The notes: a model not told the origin generated them from the sequence alone. Shown: positions 18,239 to 28,027, counted from the stretch's first letter. The stretch is DNA of 64,000 bases from Lacinutrix sp. (GCF_029238095.1 NZ_JAQWGS010000026.1:124001-188000); one strand, 5' to 3'. Numbers and translations: made by a program.

Positions 18239-19036
18239 ATGAAAAAAAGTATCCTCATTATTTGTACTACAGTTATTACATTAAGCGTTATTGCTTTTTG
18301 TGTTTTAAACAGAAACAAAAAAGAAGTTAATGTTTCAAAAGACCTTGCAATTAACTCAACACAAACAGACAAAAAAGAACCAGAAGTATTTGAAGATTTT
18401 ATATATGATGTTGGTACACGATTTAGACCAATAAAAAAGAGTGCGCTAAAAAAGATAAAATCCTTTGAAGCTTTTTTAGATCAAGAAGTTGTGGATGGTA
18501 TTATAGACGTTGAGTCTGTAAGTGTTGTAATTTTTAAAGATGAAAAATATTCTGAAATACAAGAACAAGCTAAAACACCTTTATTTAATGTCAACCAATT
18601 AAAGCTTTTACAAAACTCAGACTATTCAACAAATTTTAAAATTTCAGTATACTTTACTGAAAAAAATACCGAAACAAATGCTATCCAAACTAATCATTGG
18701 ACACCACACCATACTATAGTCCCAGAAAAACAAGCTGAATATTCTAAAGGAAAAGCTGTGCTTTTAAACTTTTTAAGAACTAAAGGAAAAGCCATTGTAG
18801 CTTCTGAAAAAGTAGAACCAAAAAAATTACAAGCCGCTAAACTCTTTTTTACAGTTTCAAAAATTGGAGACATTAAAAGTGTAAGATTAGACAGATCCTC
18901 TAATTATCCAAAAATAGACGATTTTATGATTCAATTAATAAAAAACACTCCAGACCAATGGGTTCCTGCTGAAAATAAAAAAGGTGAAAAAGTAGAACAG
19001 GAATTAGTGGTATCGTTTGGATTAATGGGTTGTTAA
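18239..19036 (+). CDS. Membrane-anchored protein with TonB C-terminal-like domain
   Basis: 265 residues. One N-terminal membrane segment (MKKSILIICTTVITLSVIAFCVL) is followed by a polar stretch. The C-terminal 70 residues have the TonB_C shape (KLFFTVSKIGDIKSVRL...DFMIQLIKNTPDQWVPAENKKG..VEQELVVSFG). It lacks the proline-rich spacer of a true TonB, so energy transduction is uncertain. It is divergent by about 150 bases from the membrane-bound winged-helix regulator, and the two probably form a sensor/effector pair. A hairpin terminator follows. Confidence 0.7.
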   Translation: MKKSILIICTTVITLSVIAFCVLNRNKKEVNVSKDLAINSTQTDKKEPEVFEDFIYDVGTRFRPIKKSALKKIKSFEAFLDQEVVDGIIDVESVSVVIFKDEKYSEIQEQAKTPLFNVNQLKLLQNSDYSTNFKISVYFTEKNTETNAIQTNHWTPHHTIVPEKQAEYSKGKAVLLNFLRTKGKAIVASEKVEPKKLQAAKLFFTVSKIGDIKSVRLDRSSNYPKIDDFMIQLIKNTPDQWVPAENKKGEKVEQELVVSFGLMGC

Positions 19037-19054
19037 ACCTAACACTAAAATTGT

Positions 19055-19087
19055 AAAAAAACAGGTTGTATTTATCAGCCTGTTTTT
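19055..19087. terminator. Bidirectional terminator between convergent genes
   Basis: AAAAACAGGTTG pairs with CAGCCTGTTTTT across an 8-base loop, with one G-U pair. T runs on both strands; it lies between the TonB-C-like gene and the convergent helicase. Confidence 0.8.
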
Positions 19088-19091
19088 AGTT

Positions 19092-20402
19092 CTATACCTC
19101 ATGAACACGTACTTTTTTCTTCTTTAGTCGTGTATTATTGGTATTAGCAATAATGGTTTCCAATTTAACTTTTGGCACAGCAACAAAAGCGCAGTCTTGT
19201 TTTAACTCAATTACACCTAATTCGTTACGTTGCAAATTACCTTGTTTAAAAAACAAACCAGCAATATCGGCTTTAGAGATTTTATCTTTTCTTCCTCCAG
19301 AAATAAATAAGGTGGACCACTCACTTTTAATTTTAGAGGTCTTTCCTCCTAGCTTTTCAATTTGAGTAGATGTTATAAACTCTGGTAAATATTCGTTTTC
19401 CCATTGCAAAACATATGCTGTTCCTTGTGCATTCATTCTGGCAGTTCTACCATTTCTATGAGTAAACTCTTCAGCTTTTAAAGGCAATTGATAATGTATA
19501 ATAAAATTTAATTCTGGAATATCTAAACCTCTAGCAGCCAAATCTGTAGCTATAATAATTTGATGCGTTCCGTTTCTAAATTTTATTAAAGCACGCTCTC
19601 TGTCTATTTGTTCCATTCCTCCATAAAAACAACCATGTGGTATGTTGTTCTCTAGAAGAAAATCGCTTACATATTGAATGGTATCTTTAAAATTACAAAA
19701 TACAATTCCTGGTTTATTACCAATAGAATGTAATAAATCTACTAAGGTTTGTAGTTTGTTCTTTTCTGGAGAAATCACCTTCTTAACTACTAAATTAGAG
19801 GTTTTAGTATCTAAATAATCTATAACTATTTCGTTTTCAAGACCAACAAATCTTGGAATTTCCATGTCCTGAGTTGCAGAAGTTAAAATTCGTTTTTTAA
19901 TATTTGGTAAACTAGCTAAAATAGCACTCATTTCTTTTTCAAAACCTATTTCTAGAGATTTATCAAATTCATCTAAAACCAGCGTTTTAATGTCTTCGAC
20001 TAAAAATGTTTCACGCCTTAGGTGGTCTGCAACGCGACCTGGTGTTCCAATTAATATTGCAGGAGCATGTGCTAATTCTATTTTATCTTTAGAAAATGGT
20101 CTTCCGCCATAAACTGCATTTACTTTAAATCCAGATCCCATTTCTCTAACAACTTGCTCAATTTGTATTGCCAATTCACGAGAAGGTACTAATATAAGTA
20201 ATTGTACATTTTCGCATTTAGCAGATAAATTATTAATAGTGGGTAGCAAAAAGGCAAGTGTTTTACCAGTTCCAGTAGGAGATAATAAAACCGTATTATC
20301 AATAGATGAAATAGATAAAAACGCTTCTTCCTGCATAGGATTTAGCGCTTCTATATTCAATTTGTTCAAAATAGCTTGTTGCGATTTATTTTGGTTTGCC
20401 AT
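19092..20402 (-). CDS. DEAD-box RNA helicase, DbpA-like, with variant motif II (DEFD)
   Basis: 436 residues. Motifs: MQEEAF Q-motif, SPTGTGKT, PSRELAIQ, TPGRVADH, motif II as DEFD instead of DEAD, SAT, ATDLAARGLD and HRNGRTARM. The last 75 residues (KADIAGLFFKQGNLQ...GVIELKQDCAFVAVP, ending KKKKVRVHEV) look like the DbpA RNA-binding domain, which in E. coli docks on 23S rRNA hairpin 92. Large-subunit assembly is therefore the likely role. The A-to-F change in motif II is unusual, but both acidic residues are kept. Convergent with the TonB-C-like gene. Confidence 0.88.
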   Translation of the reverse strand: MANQNKSQQAILNKLNIEALNPMQEEAFLSISSIDNTVLLSPTGTGKTLAFLLPTINNLSAKCENVQLLILVPSRELAIQIEQVVREMGSGFKVNAVYGGRPFSKDKIELAHAPAILIGTPGRVADHLRRETFLVEDIKTLVLDEFDKSLEIGFEKEMSAILASLPNIKKRILTSATQDMEIPRFVGLENEIVIDYLDTKTSNLVVKKVISPEKNKLQTLVDLLHSIGNKPGIVFCNFKDTIQYVSDFLLENNIPHGCFYGGMEQIDRERALIKFRNGTHQIIIATDLAARGLDIPELNFIIHYQLPLKAEEFTHRNGRTARMNAQGTAYVLQWENEYLPEFITSTQIEKLGGKTSKIKSEWSTLFISGGRKDKISKADIAGLFFKQGNLQRNELGVIELKQDCAFVAVPKVKLETIIANTNNTRLKKKKVRVHEV

Positions 20403-20440
20403 TACTGTTTTTTTGGTAAAGATAAAGACACTTTAATTAA

Positions 20441-21037
20441 TTATAACCTAGAAGCCAAACTAGTTTTAATACTATCAAACCATTCGTTTTTTAGAATACT
20501 TAAAACAATGCTATCGCGTCTGTTACCTTCTGGTGTAGAGCAATTTTGCCTTAAAACACCTTCTACTCTACAACCTATACTTTTCATGGCTGCAATACTC
20601 TTTTTATTATTATTGTCTGCTCTAAATTCTACACGTTCAACACCTAATGTTTCAAAAGCAAAAGAAAGCATTAAATATTTACAATTTTTATTTAAACCTG
20701 TACCTTGATAATCCTTACCATACCAAGTGTAACCTAGCTGTACTGTGTTGTGTTCTGGTTGGTAATCGTAAAAGCGAGTACTTCCTGCGTATGCGTTCTT
20801 TCGTTTATCGAATACAATAAAAGGATACGATTTATTATTTAATTTATCATGTAATGCTTTCTCAATATAAACCTTCAAATTTTCTAAACCATTAGCAGGT
20901 TGCAAAGAGAATTCCCATAATTTTGGTTCGTAAATTGAAAACCTCGATAACAAATTAATATCATCTGCTTTTAGAGGTGATAGTAGAACAACATCATTTT
21001 CTAAGATATAGTCGAAATTAAAGTCTAATAGTTTCAT
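20441..21037 (-). CDS. GNAT family N-acetyltransferase (RimJ/RimL-like)
   Basis: 198 residues with Acetyltransf_3-type features: LLSPLKADDINLL near the start, YAGSTRFYDYQPEHNTVQLGYTWYGKDYQGTGLN (the acetyl-CoA loop, written Q-G-T-G-L), and VERVEFRADNNNKKSIAAMKSIG. Such enzymes acetylate protein N-termini or small amines; the target is unknown. It precedes the helicase on the same strand by 38 bases. Confidence 0.88.
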   Translation of the reverse strand: MKLLDFNFDYILENDVVLLSPLKADDINLLSRFSIYEPKLWEFSLQPANGLENLKVYIEKALHDKLNNKSYPFIVFDKRKNAYAGSTRFYDYQPEHNTVQLGYTWYGKDYQGTGLNKNCKYLMLSFAFETLGVERVEFRADNNNKKSIAAMKSIGCRVEGVLRQNCSTPEGNRRDSIVLSILKNEWFDSIKTSLASRL

Positions 21038-21067
21038 TGCATAAAAAAATAATTAACACTTGTTAAA

Positions 21068-21496
21068 CTAAAGTTCTTCTCCAGAAGCACGATATTCTAC
21101 ATCTTTATTTTTTCCTTTTTGTTTGAATTCTACATCATAAAATTCACCTTTTAAAGCACTATCAACCTTTTCAATCTCAGCGATTTCCTCTTTAGAATAA
21201 TTTTTCTTAATGGCTTCTCTTATAGATTTTGGTAAGTCTTTTTTAGATATGCTGGTTTCTGTTTCAATCCAAATACCTTCAGGAGAAAAATCAGCTCTAT
21301 ATTTTACACCTTCTTTTTTAAAATGAGATTCAAAATTACCGTGAGCATCTATTTCCCAATCTGGATCGTTTTCATCTGGATACTTTAATTTAAAAGCCTT
21401 TTCAACAACTTTTGGAACTTGACTTACAGCTTGATTTTGGCATCCAAAAAAAGCCAACGAACAAATAATTATTAGTATTCGTGATTTTTTTTTCAT
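21068..21496 (-). CDS. PepSY-like (BLIP-like) lipoprotein
   Basis: 142 residues. The N-terminus MKKKSRILIIICSLAFFGC is a lipoprotein signal with the lipid Cys at 19. Two repeats follow that match the PepSY-like fold common in Bacteroidota periplasmic proteins (VPKVVEKAFKLKYPDENDPDWEID, then LPKSIREAIKKNYSKEEIAEIEKVD). No enzyme residues are seen. The role is unknown. 30 bases before the acetyltransferase on the same strand. Confidence 0.78.
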   Translation of the reverse strand: MKKKSRILIIICSLAFFGCQNQAVSQVPKVVEKAFKLKYPDENDPDWEIDAHGNFESHFKKEGVKYRADFSPEGIWIETETSISKKDLPKSIREAIKKNYSKEEIAEIEKVDSALKGEFYDVEFKQKGKNKDVEYRASGEEL

Positions 21497-21688
21497 CTTT
21501 TCAATTCTCTATTTTTTTATACTGTTGTAAATTTATTGATTTAAAAATCAAGATTTTATAATCTTATCTTAAAAATCAAGTTTCAAATTATTAAATTTAA
21601 AAAATATTATAAATTTATTACTAATACTATGCTTAAAGAATTTTGCAAAACGCATAGTTTCTGTTACCTACACAAATTAATAATTTAA

Positions 21689-23863
21689 ATGAAAAAACTT
21701 CTAATTACAACACTATTATTGTTTGTTTCTTTAAATACAATGCAATCACAATCTATTGCAAGACAATGGAATGAAGAATTATTAAATGCTATTAGGTCCG
21801 ACTTTGCAAGACCTACAATACATGCTAGAAACTTATTTCATACTTCTGTTGCAATGTATGATGCTTGGGCTTTGTTTGATACTCAAGCCGAAACTGTTTT
21901 TTTAGGAAAAACATTTCAAGGTTACAATTTTAGCTTTAATGGTATCGCTACACCTACAGATATAAATGTTGCAAGAGCAGAAATGATGAGTTATACAATG
22001 TATAGACTTTTAAATTATAGATTTGCAAACTCACCAGACTCAGCTAACACTCTTATTTCAATTAACACTCTGTTTAGTAACTTAGGATACGATGCTACAT
22101 TTACTTCTACAGATTATAGTACCAACTCTTATGCAGCATTAGGAAACTATTTTGCACAAGAAATTATAGCTTTTGGTCTTCAAGATGGCTCTAATGAACA
22201 AAATAGTTATACAAATCAATTTTATTCTCCATCAAATCAGCCTTTAGTTTTGGAGCTATACGAAGACAATACTGCTATAAATCCAAATTCGTGGCAACCT
22301 CTAGCATTCGACGTGTTTGTTGACCAGAGTGGAAACACTTATCCTCTAGACACACCTAGTTTCTTGAGTCCTGAATGGGGAGAAGTGAGTCCGTTTGCAC
22401 TTAAAAGCACAGATTTACAAATATTAAATAATGGTTTTGATTCTTATGTTTATAACGATCCAGGACCACCAGATTATATACAAAACTCTAATGAAGATGG
22501 TATTGACGATCCTTATAAATGGTATTTTACATTAGTTGCCTCTTGGTCATCGCATCTGGATCCAAACGATAATACAACTATTGATATTTCTCCAGGAGCT
22601 TTAGGAAATGTTGACTTAACCAATTATCCTCAAACTTTTCAAGAATATAAAGCGTTTTACGACTTTACAAATGGAGGAGATTCTGGAACTGGACATGCTT
22701 TAAATCCAAGTACAGGATTGCCTTATGTACCACAATTGGTAAAAAGAAGTGATTACGCTAGAGTTTTAGCAGAATTTTGGGCAGATGGCCCAGATTCTGA
22801 GACTCCTCCAGGACATTGGTTTACTATTATAAATTATGTAAGCGATCATCCAGATACCGTAAAACAATTTAATGGTCAAGGTCCTATATTAAGCGATTTA
22901 GAGTGGGATGTTAAAGGCTATTTGGTTTTAGGTGGAGCAATGCATGATGCTGCTGTAGACACTTGGGGAATTAAAGGTTATTACGATTATATTAGACCAA
23001 TATCTGCAATTAGATATATGGCTGGAAAAGGACAAAGTACAGATGCAACTTTACCTAGCTACGATCCTCATGGCATGCCATTAATTCCTGGTTTAGTAGA
23101 ATTAATAGAAACTGGAGATGCTCTAGCTGGAACTGGTGATGAAAATGTAAATAAAATTAAAATTAAATCATGGAAAGGTCCAGATTTTATTACAGATCCA
23201 GCAGTTGATGTTGCTGGAGTAGATTGGATTCTTGGAGAGCATTGGTGGCCCTACCAACGTCCTACATTTGTAACACCTCCTTTTGCTGGTTATCTTTCAG
23301 GACATTCTACTTTTTCTAGAGCTGCTGCAGAAGTATTAACTTTAGTAACTGGAGACGCCTTTTTTCCAGGTGGAATGGGAACATTTGATATTTTACAAAA
23401 CGATTTTTTAGTTTTTGAAGAAGGACCAACTCAAAGTTTTACTTTACAATGGGCAACCTATAGAGATGCTTCAGATCAAACAAGTTTATCTCGTATTTGG
23501 GGAGGAATTCATCCTCCAATAGATGACATAAGAGGTCGTATTATTGGTGATAAAATTGGTAAAGAAGCCTATGACTTAGCAGTACAATATTTTGATGCGT
23601 CACTATCTACCTCTGAGAATACTTTGGAAAACGATATTGTTATATATCCTAATCCTGTTTTAAACCAATTAAACATTCAAACCAGCAGTATTAAAAATTA
23701 CACTGTTGATATTTACACTATTAATGGTGCATTAGTAAACTCTAGCGCTATTAGCAATAATAAAAGTGTTAATGTTTCTCATTTGTCTGCAGGCTTATAT
23801 TTAGCAAAATTTATAGATCCTAACACAAAAGAAATCACTATCAAGAAATTAATAAAAAAATAG
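21689..23863 (+). CDS. Secreted vanadium-haloperoxidase/PAP2-superfamily protein with T9SS sorting domain
   Basis: 724 residues. It has a signal peptide (MKKLLITTLLLFVSLNTMQSQS). The C-terminal 75 residues are a T9SS type A sorting domain (YPNPVLNQLNIQ ... ITIKKLIKK). Between them lies a long acid-phosphatase/vanadium haloperoxidase-like domain: YYDYIRPISAI with R436-P437, FAGYLSGHSTFSRAA with S537-G-H539, and SRIWGGIHPPIDDIRGRIIG with R602 and H608. These correspond to the oxyanion/vanadate pocket of the family. It could be a surface phosphatase or a haloperoxidase; the two cannot be told apart by eye. A one-base gap separates it from the next gene. Confidence 0.85.
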   Translation: MKKLLITTLLLFVSLNTMQSQSIARQWNEELLNAIRSDFARPTIHARNLFHTSVAMYDAWALFDTQAETVFLGKTFQGYNFSFNGIATPTDINVARAEMMSYTMYRLLNYRFANSPDSANTLISINTLFSNLGYDATFTSTDYSTNSYAALGNYFAQEIIAFGLQDGSNEQNSYTNQFYSPSNQPLVLELYEDNTAINPNSWQPLAFDVFVDQSGNTYPLDTPSFLSPEWGEVSPFALKSTDLQILNNGFDSYVYNDPGPPDYIQNSNEDGIDDPYKWYFTLVASWSSHLDPNDNTTIDISPGALGNVDLTNYPQTFQEYKAFYDFTNGGDSGTGHALNPSTGLPYVPQLVKRSDYARVLAEFWADGPDSETPPGHWFTIINYVSDHPDTVKQFNGQGPILSDLEWDVKGYLVLGGAMHDAAVDTWGIKGYYDYIRPISAIRYMAGKGQSTDATLPSYDPHGMPLIPGLVELIETGDALAGTGDENVNKIKIKSWKGPDFITDPAVDVAGVDWILGEHWWPYQRPTFVTPPFAGYLSGHSTFSRAAAEVLTLVTGDAFFPGGMGTFDILQNDFLVFEEGPTQSFTLQWATYRDASDQTSLSRIWGGIHPPIDDIRGRIIGDKIGKEAYDLAVQYFDASLSTSENTLENDIVIYPNPVLNQLNIQTSSIKNYTVDIYTINGALVNSSAISNNKSVNVSHLSAGLYLAKFIDPNTKEITIKKLIKK

Positions 23864-23864
23864 G

Positions 23865-24146
23865 ATGCTTAAAACGTTTAGAATTATTGCTTTGTTAGAA
23901 GGTGTTTCGTATTTGTTATTAATGGCAGCAGCTGTATATAAGCGTATGCCAGAAGGTAACGATGAATATGTTCAACTTCTTGGTATGCCTCATGGCTTAC
24001 TTTTTGTAGCTTATATTGCTTTGGCAATATTTTTACAAACAACATACAAATGGAATACTAAAACTTTTATTGTTATTTTACTAGGCTCTTTAATTCCTTT
24101 TGGAACTTTTTATGTCGATAAAAAATATCTAAAACCTTTAGCGTAA
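23865..24146 (+). CDS. DUF3817 family membrane protein
   Basis: 93 residues, three predicted membrane segments. The family pattern is FRIIALLEGVSYLLLMAAAVYKR, then MPHGLLFVAYIALA, then GSLIPFGTFYVDKKYL. It is a small integral membrane protein of unknown function. Its ATG begins one base after the stop of the haloperoxidase-like gene, which implies translational coupling. Confidence 0.88.
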   Translation: MLKTFRIIALLEGVSYLLLMAAAVYKRMPEGNDEYVQLLGMPHGLLFVAYIALAIFLQTTYKWNTKTFIVILLGSLIPFGTFYVDKKYLKPLA

Positions 24147-24189
24147 TTTAAACTTTTAATTCAATTTTTTTTTGAAAGTTTTAATCACA

Positions 24190-24579
24190 CTAATCGTTTA
24201 ACCTGTCGCTTATAAACTCTACTTTAGTTTTACCATGTGGTTTTGGCTTACCATCATCTCCAAGGTTTACCATAGTAATATTATCTACTGTAACTATTGT
24301 TTCTCGTGTCATCATATTTCTAACTTCGCATTTTAAAGTAATAGAGGAACGTCCAAAACTTTTAACTTCCATACCAATTTCAACTATATCACCTTTTAAA
24401 GCTTTACTGTTAAAATTAATTTCGCTAATATATTTTGTAACAATTTTTGAGTTATTAAGTTGAACGACAGTATATAAAGCTGCTTCCTCATCAATCCATG
24501 CTAATAAACGTCCTCCAAATAAAGTGCCATTAGGATTTAAATCTTCTGGTTTTACCCATTTTCTTGTGTGAAATCTCAT
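24190..24579 (-). CDS. Hotdog-fold acyl-CoA thioesterase
   Basis: 129 residues with the cytosolic acyl-CoA hydrolase pattern: MRFHTRKWVKPEDLNPNGTLFGG, then LAWIDEEAALY (the acidic catalytic region), then a beta hairpin ending in ETIVTVDNITMVNLG. It hydrolyses acyl-CoA to free acid and CoA in the cytosol; chain length cannot be read. It is convergent with DUF3817 and sits alone. Confidence 0.88.
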   Translation of the reverse strand: MRFHTRKWVKPEDLNPNGTLFGGRLLAWIDEEAALYTVVQLNNSKIVTKYISEINFNSKALKGDIVEIGMEVKSFGRSSITLKCEVRNMMTRETIVTVDNITMVNLGDDGKPKPHGKTKVEFISDRLND

Positions 24580-24689
24580 AGTATATTAATTTTTATAAAG
24601 ATAATTGTTCATAAGACCGTTAACAAGAAAATTCTATAGTGAATCATTATAGCTTCATAATTAATATTTTTATAAAAACTGAAACAATT

Positions 24690-25100
24690 ATGACTACTAG
24701 AGATGAACAATTATTAGCTATTAGACCTATTATTTCTTCTATTAAAATTAGTAATAATATGAGTACAGACGAGCGTTTTCAGAACTTAACACTACGTCCT
24801 ATAATTAAACTGCAAAACGATTTATTTGTTGAAGTTTTTAAAAACTATATTTCTAAACACAAAAATGTGTTTTATGAATTGACTTTAGATAAACGAATGC
24901 ATTATATAGACAATGCTATACATAAAGATATAAAATTTAGAAATGCCTTAAAAGGAATAATTATTGGCCTATTTACTATTGAAGAATATAAGCTTTACAT
25001 TACCAACTCTTCAGCATTAAATAAGCGTATGATGAATTTGGTAATACAACGTATACAAAGCCAAATCCAACTGTTAGAACCTGTTCTTGCAGAGGTATAG
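24690..25100 (+). CDS. Conserved small protein of unknown function
   Basis: About 136 residues from the Met at 24690 (MTTRDEQLLAIRPIISSIKI). An ATG at 24639 in the same frame adds a poor hydrophobic lead and is less likely. The protein is helical and soluble (MSTDERFQNLTLRPIIKLQNDLFVEVFKNYI ... IEEYKLYITNSSALNKRMMNLV). I recall the same protein type in other flavobacteria, sometimes labelled glyoxalase. I see no metal-binding pattern of that fold and do not support the label. A terminator follows. Confidence 0.6.
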   Translation: MTTRDEQLLAIRPIISSIKISNNMSTDERFQNLTLRPIIKLQNDLFVEVFKNYISKHKNVFYELTLDKRMHYIDNAIHKDIKFRNALKGIIIGLFTIEEYKLYITNSSALNKRMMNLVIQRIQSQIQLLEPVLAEV

Positions 25101-25126
25101 TTTACTTTTTTTTAAAAAAATTAAAT

Positions 25127-25161
25127 AAAAAGCCACAATTACTAATGAAATTGTGGCTTTA
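25127..25161. terminator. Bidirectional terminator between convergent genes
   Basis: AAAGCCACAAT pairs with ATTGTGGCTTT around a 10-base loop. The T run is stronger on the minus strand, downstream of the M16 peptidase gene. Confidence 0.8.
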
Positions 25162-25183
25162 AGATTGATTATTAAATTAACCT

Positions 25184-28015
25184 TTATTTTTTATTTCCAA
25201 AAATATCTAATTCAATAACGGTTTTACCTAATTTCTTTACTTCTTCAAATTGAGTTTTCTTATCTCCTACTACAACATAAATCATCTCCTTTTCATTTAA
25301 GTAAGTACCTATAACTTCTTTGTAATCAGATAATTTCATATTAACTAATTCTTCTTGGTTTTTCACTAAAAAGTCTTCAGCTTTATTATACTTGCTCATT
25401 TGTCTTAACATACCAAGTTTAGCTCCTAAGCTTTCGAAAGCACGAGTTTGGCTTTTTAAAACTTTTGTTTTTGTTAGCTCTACTTCTTTATCTTTAAAGT
25501 TCTCTGCATAATTAGTCAACATCTCTTTTATAATATCTAACGATTTTAGTGTGGCATTTGCTCTTACACTAGTTCGTACTGTAAATGGAGAGACTTCTTT
25601 ATTAGAACTTATTGAAGAATAAGCACCATAAGTATAACCTTTACCAATACGAAGCGTTTGAAATAATTGTCCGCTAGAACCACCTCCAATAATTTCGTTT
25701 GCAAAACTTAAATTATTAGCGTCTTCATTTGTTTGAGATAAGGCTAATTTACCAATGTAAAGTACAGATTGTTTTGCGTCTGGAACATCTATAAAATACA
25801 ATGTGTTTGCTTTATTTTGTTCTGGTATAGTGTAATTATCTATAACTATAGCATCATTTTTCCAATCGTTTAAAATTGAGATTTTATCTAAGGTTTGCGC
25901 TTTAGTTAAAGCACCTGCAAGATGAAAGTTAGCATCTTTTGGTGATAATTTTAAATAATACTCTTGCAAATCGTTTAAAGTAATTTTACTAACCGATTCA
26001 AAGTTTCCAGATGTTGGAACTCCAAAAGGATGATTTTCTCCATATATTAATTTATTAAAATTAGAAGATGCTATAAAATTAGGATTAGCCTCTCTACCTT
26101 TTAAGTTAGTTTCTAATGCTTGTTTTAAACGGTTATATTCTTTTTCATCCCAACGTGGTTCTAATATAATTTCTTTAACCAATGCTATTGTTTCTTCAAA
26201 ATTTTTAGCTAAACAAGAGCCAGTTACATGAAAGTCTTCGTTGGTAGTATACATGTTAATTGAGGCTCCTAACATACCAATAGCTTCTTCTAAATCTGCT
26301 GCAGATTTAGTTTTAGTGCCTTGCATTAGCAAATCGCTTAAAAGACTTGAAACTCCTGCTTTTTCAATAGATTCTATTAGTTGTCCTCCAGGAATTGTTA
26401 TATCGAACTCTACTAATGGTACTTCATTATTTTCAATGCCAGTAAACGTCATTCCATTTTCTAACTTGCCTTTCCAAACAATTGGTGATTTAAATAATGG
26501 TAACTCACCAAAATCTGGTTCACTTCTATCATATTTGCTTGGTGTTTTCTCATAAACCGCTTCTTCTCCTTGGCTAACTTCTTCGTTTGCAACATCTTTT
26601 TTAACTTCTTCTATCCAAACTTTTGCTTCTGTAGATTCTGTAATGGCTAAATTTAGTTGTTCTTTTGGAACAACACTAGTCATTAAATAGTTTTTACCTT
26701 TTAAGTAAGTATTATAAACACGCATTATATCTTCTGCTGTAACTGCATTGGTTAATTTAGCAGTTTCTGTTATGTAACTAGGATCGCCAATAAACTCATT
26801 ATCTTGAACCAATTGGAAGGCTTTGTTTAAAACGGTACTGACACCTCGATATAAGTTAGTTTCTTGCTCTGCTTTTATGCGTTTTAAATCTTTTGTATTA
26901 ACGCCTTCTGCCTCAAACATGGCTAAACCTTTATCTATGGCAACTTTTACACTATCTAAATCTATGGTTTCGTTAGCTCTTACTCTAAAAATAAATTCTC
27001 CAGCTAACTCGCTACTTGACTGGTAACTTCCTACATTAGGTGCTAATTTTTCTTCTTCAACAATAACTTTATATAAAGGTGCTTTTTTACTTCCGCTTAA
27101 TAATTGTCCTAAAATGTTTAAGGCATAAGAATCCTTATGATACTCCTCTACTGTTGGAAAAACGATACGAAGTTCTGGTAATTTTGCAAAGTTATCTTCA
27201 AAATATAGAGATTTAGTAGCTTCAAGTGTAACAGGTCTAGGCTCTAAAGGCTTAACTTCTGGTCCTCTTGGTATTTCTCCAAACCATTTCTTTACTAAAG
27301 CTTTAGTTTCCTCAACATCGATATCTCCAGCAATTACAAGTGAAGCGTTACCTGCTCCATAATATTTTTTATAAAATGTTTTAACATCTTCTAACGTTGC
27401 CGCTTGCAAATCTGGAAGCGACCCAATAACTGTCCAGTTGTAAGGATGGCCTTCTGGATAAAGGTTTTTTCTAATAATTTCGTTTGTATAACCGTAGGCT
27501 GCGTTATCAACACGTTGTCGTTTTTCGTTTTTAACCACTTGTTTTTCGCGTTCTAATGCTGCTTCGGTTACAGTATTAATCATATAACCAAAACGGTCTG
27601 AATCGATCCATAAAATTTTCTCGAACGCATCTTTAGGTACCACTTCATAATAGACGGTATAATCGTTAGATGTACCACCATTTCTGCTTCCTCCCCATTC
27701 TGGTATCATTTTACGATTAGCACCAACAGGAGTGTTTTCTGAATCGTTAAAACTCATATGTTCAAAAAAGTGTGCAAAGCCTGTTTTTCCTGGCTCTTCA
27801 CGATTAGAACCAACATGCATTACTGTTGCTACAGCTACAATAGGATCGCTTTTATCTACATGTAATATTACTTCTAGACCATTATCTAAAGTAAATTTTT
27901 CATAATCTATTTTAAATTCTGTCTCAGTTTTGGAATCTGCTAGAGATTTGTTTTTGTCTGTACAGGATAGTACAGTTAAAAGCCCAAGAATGGGAAATAC
28001 AATTTTCTTAATCAT
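25184..28015 (-). CDS. M16 family zinc metallopeptidase, lipoprotein
   Basis: 943 residues, the long form with two M16 halves joined in one chain. A lipoprotein signal ends at C18 (PILGLLTVLSC). The catalytic inverted zinc motif is H82-F-F-E85-H86, and a downstream Glu lies in the ALEREKQVVKNEKRQ region. The second half (from about 505, SPIVWKGKLENGMTFTGIEN) lacks the HxxEH motif, as is normal for the structural half. It should degrade peptides in the periplasm while anchored to a membrane. It is 12 bases downstream of the DUF2461 gene and probably co-transcribed. Confidence 0.9.
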   Translation of the reverse strand: MIKKIVFPILGLLTVLSCTDKNKSLADSKTETEFKIDYEKFTLDNGLEVILHVDKSDPIVAVATVMHVGSNREEPGKTGFAHFFEHMSFNDSENTPVGANRKMIPEWGGSRNGGTSNDYTVYYEVVPKDAFEKILWIDSDRFGYMINTVTEAALEREKQVVKNEKRQRVDNAAYGYTNEIIRKNLYPEGHPYNWTVIGSLPDLQAATLEDVKTFYKKYYGAGNASLVIAGDIDVEETKALVKKWFGEIPRGPEVKPLEPRPVTLEATKSLYFEDNFAKLPELRIVFPTVEEYHKDSYALNILGQLLSGSKKAPLYKVIVEEEKLAPNVGSYQSSSELAGEFIFRVRANETIDLDSVKVAIDKGLAMFEAEGVNTKDLKRIKAEQETNLYRGVSTVLNKAFQLVQDNEFIGDPSYITETAKLTNAVTAEDIMRVYNTYLKGKNYLMTSVVPKEQLNLAITESTEAKVWIEEVKKDVANEEVSQGEEAVYEKTPSKYDRSEPDFGELPLFKSPIVWKGKLENGMTFTGIENNEVPLVEFDITIPGGQLIESIEKAGVSSLLSDLLMQGTKTKSAADLEEAIGMLGASINMYTTNEDFHVTGSCLAKNFEETIALVKEIILEPRWDEKEYNRLKQALETNLKGREANPNFIASSNFNKLIYGENHPFGVPTSGNFESVSKITLNDLQEYYLKLSPKDANFHLAGALTKAQTLDKISILNDWKNDAIVIDNYTIPEQNKANTLYFIDVPDAKQSVLYIGKLALSQTNEDANNLSFANEIIGGGSSGQLFQTLRIGKGYTYGAYSSISSNKEVSPFTVRTSVRANATLKSLDIIKEMLTNYAENFKDKEVELTKTKVLKSQTRAFESLGAKLGMLRQMSKYNKAEDFLVKNQEELVNMKLSDYKEVIGTYLNEKEMIYVVVGDKKTQFEEVKKLGKTVIELDIFGNKK

Positions 28016-28027
28016 GTAATGTTTGTT

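Noticed and set aside
24690-25100. Label of glyoxalase for this small protein
   Set aside because: No metal-binding His/Glu pattern of the glyoxalase fold is visible; function left unknown.
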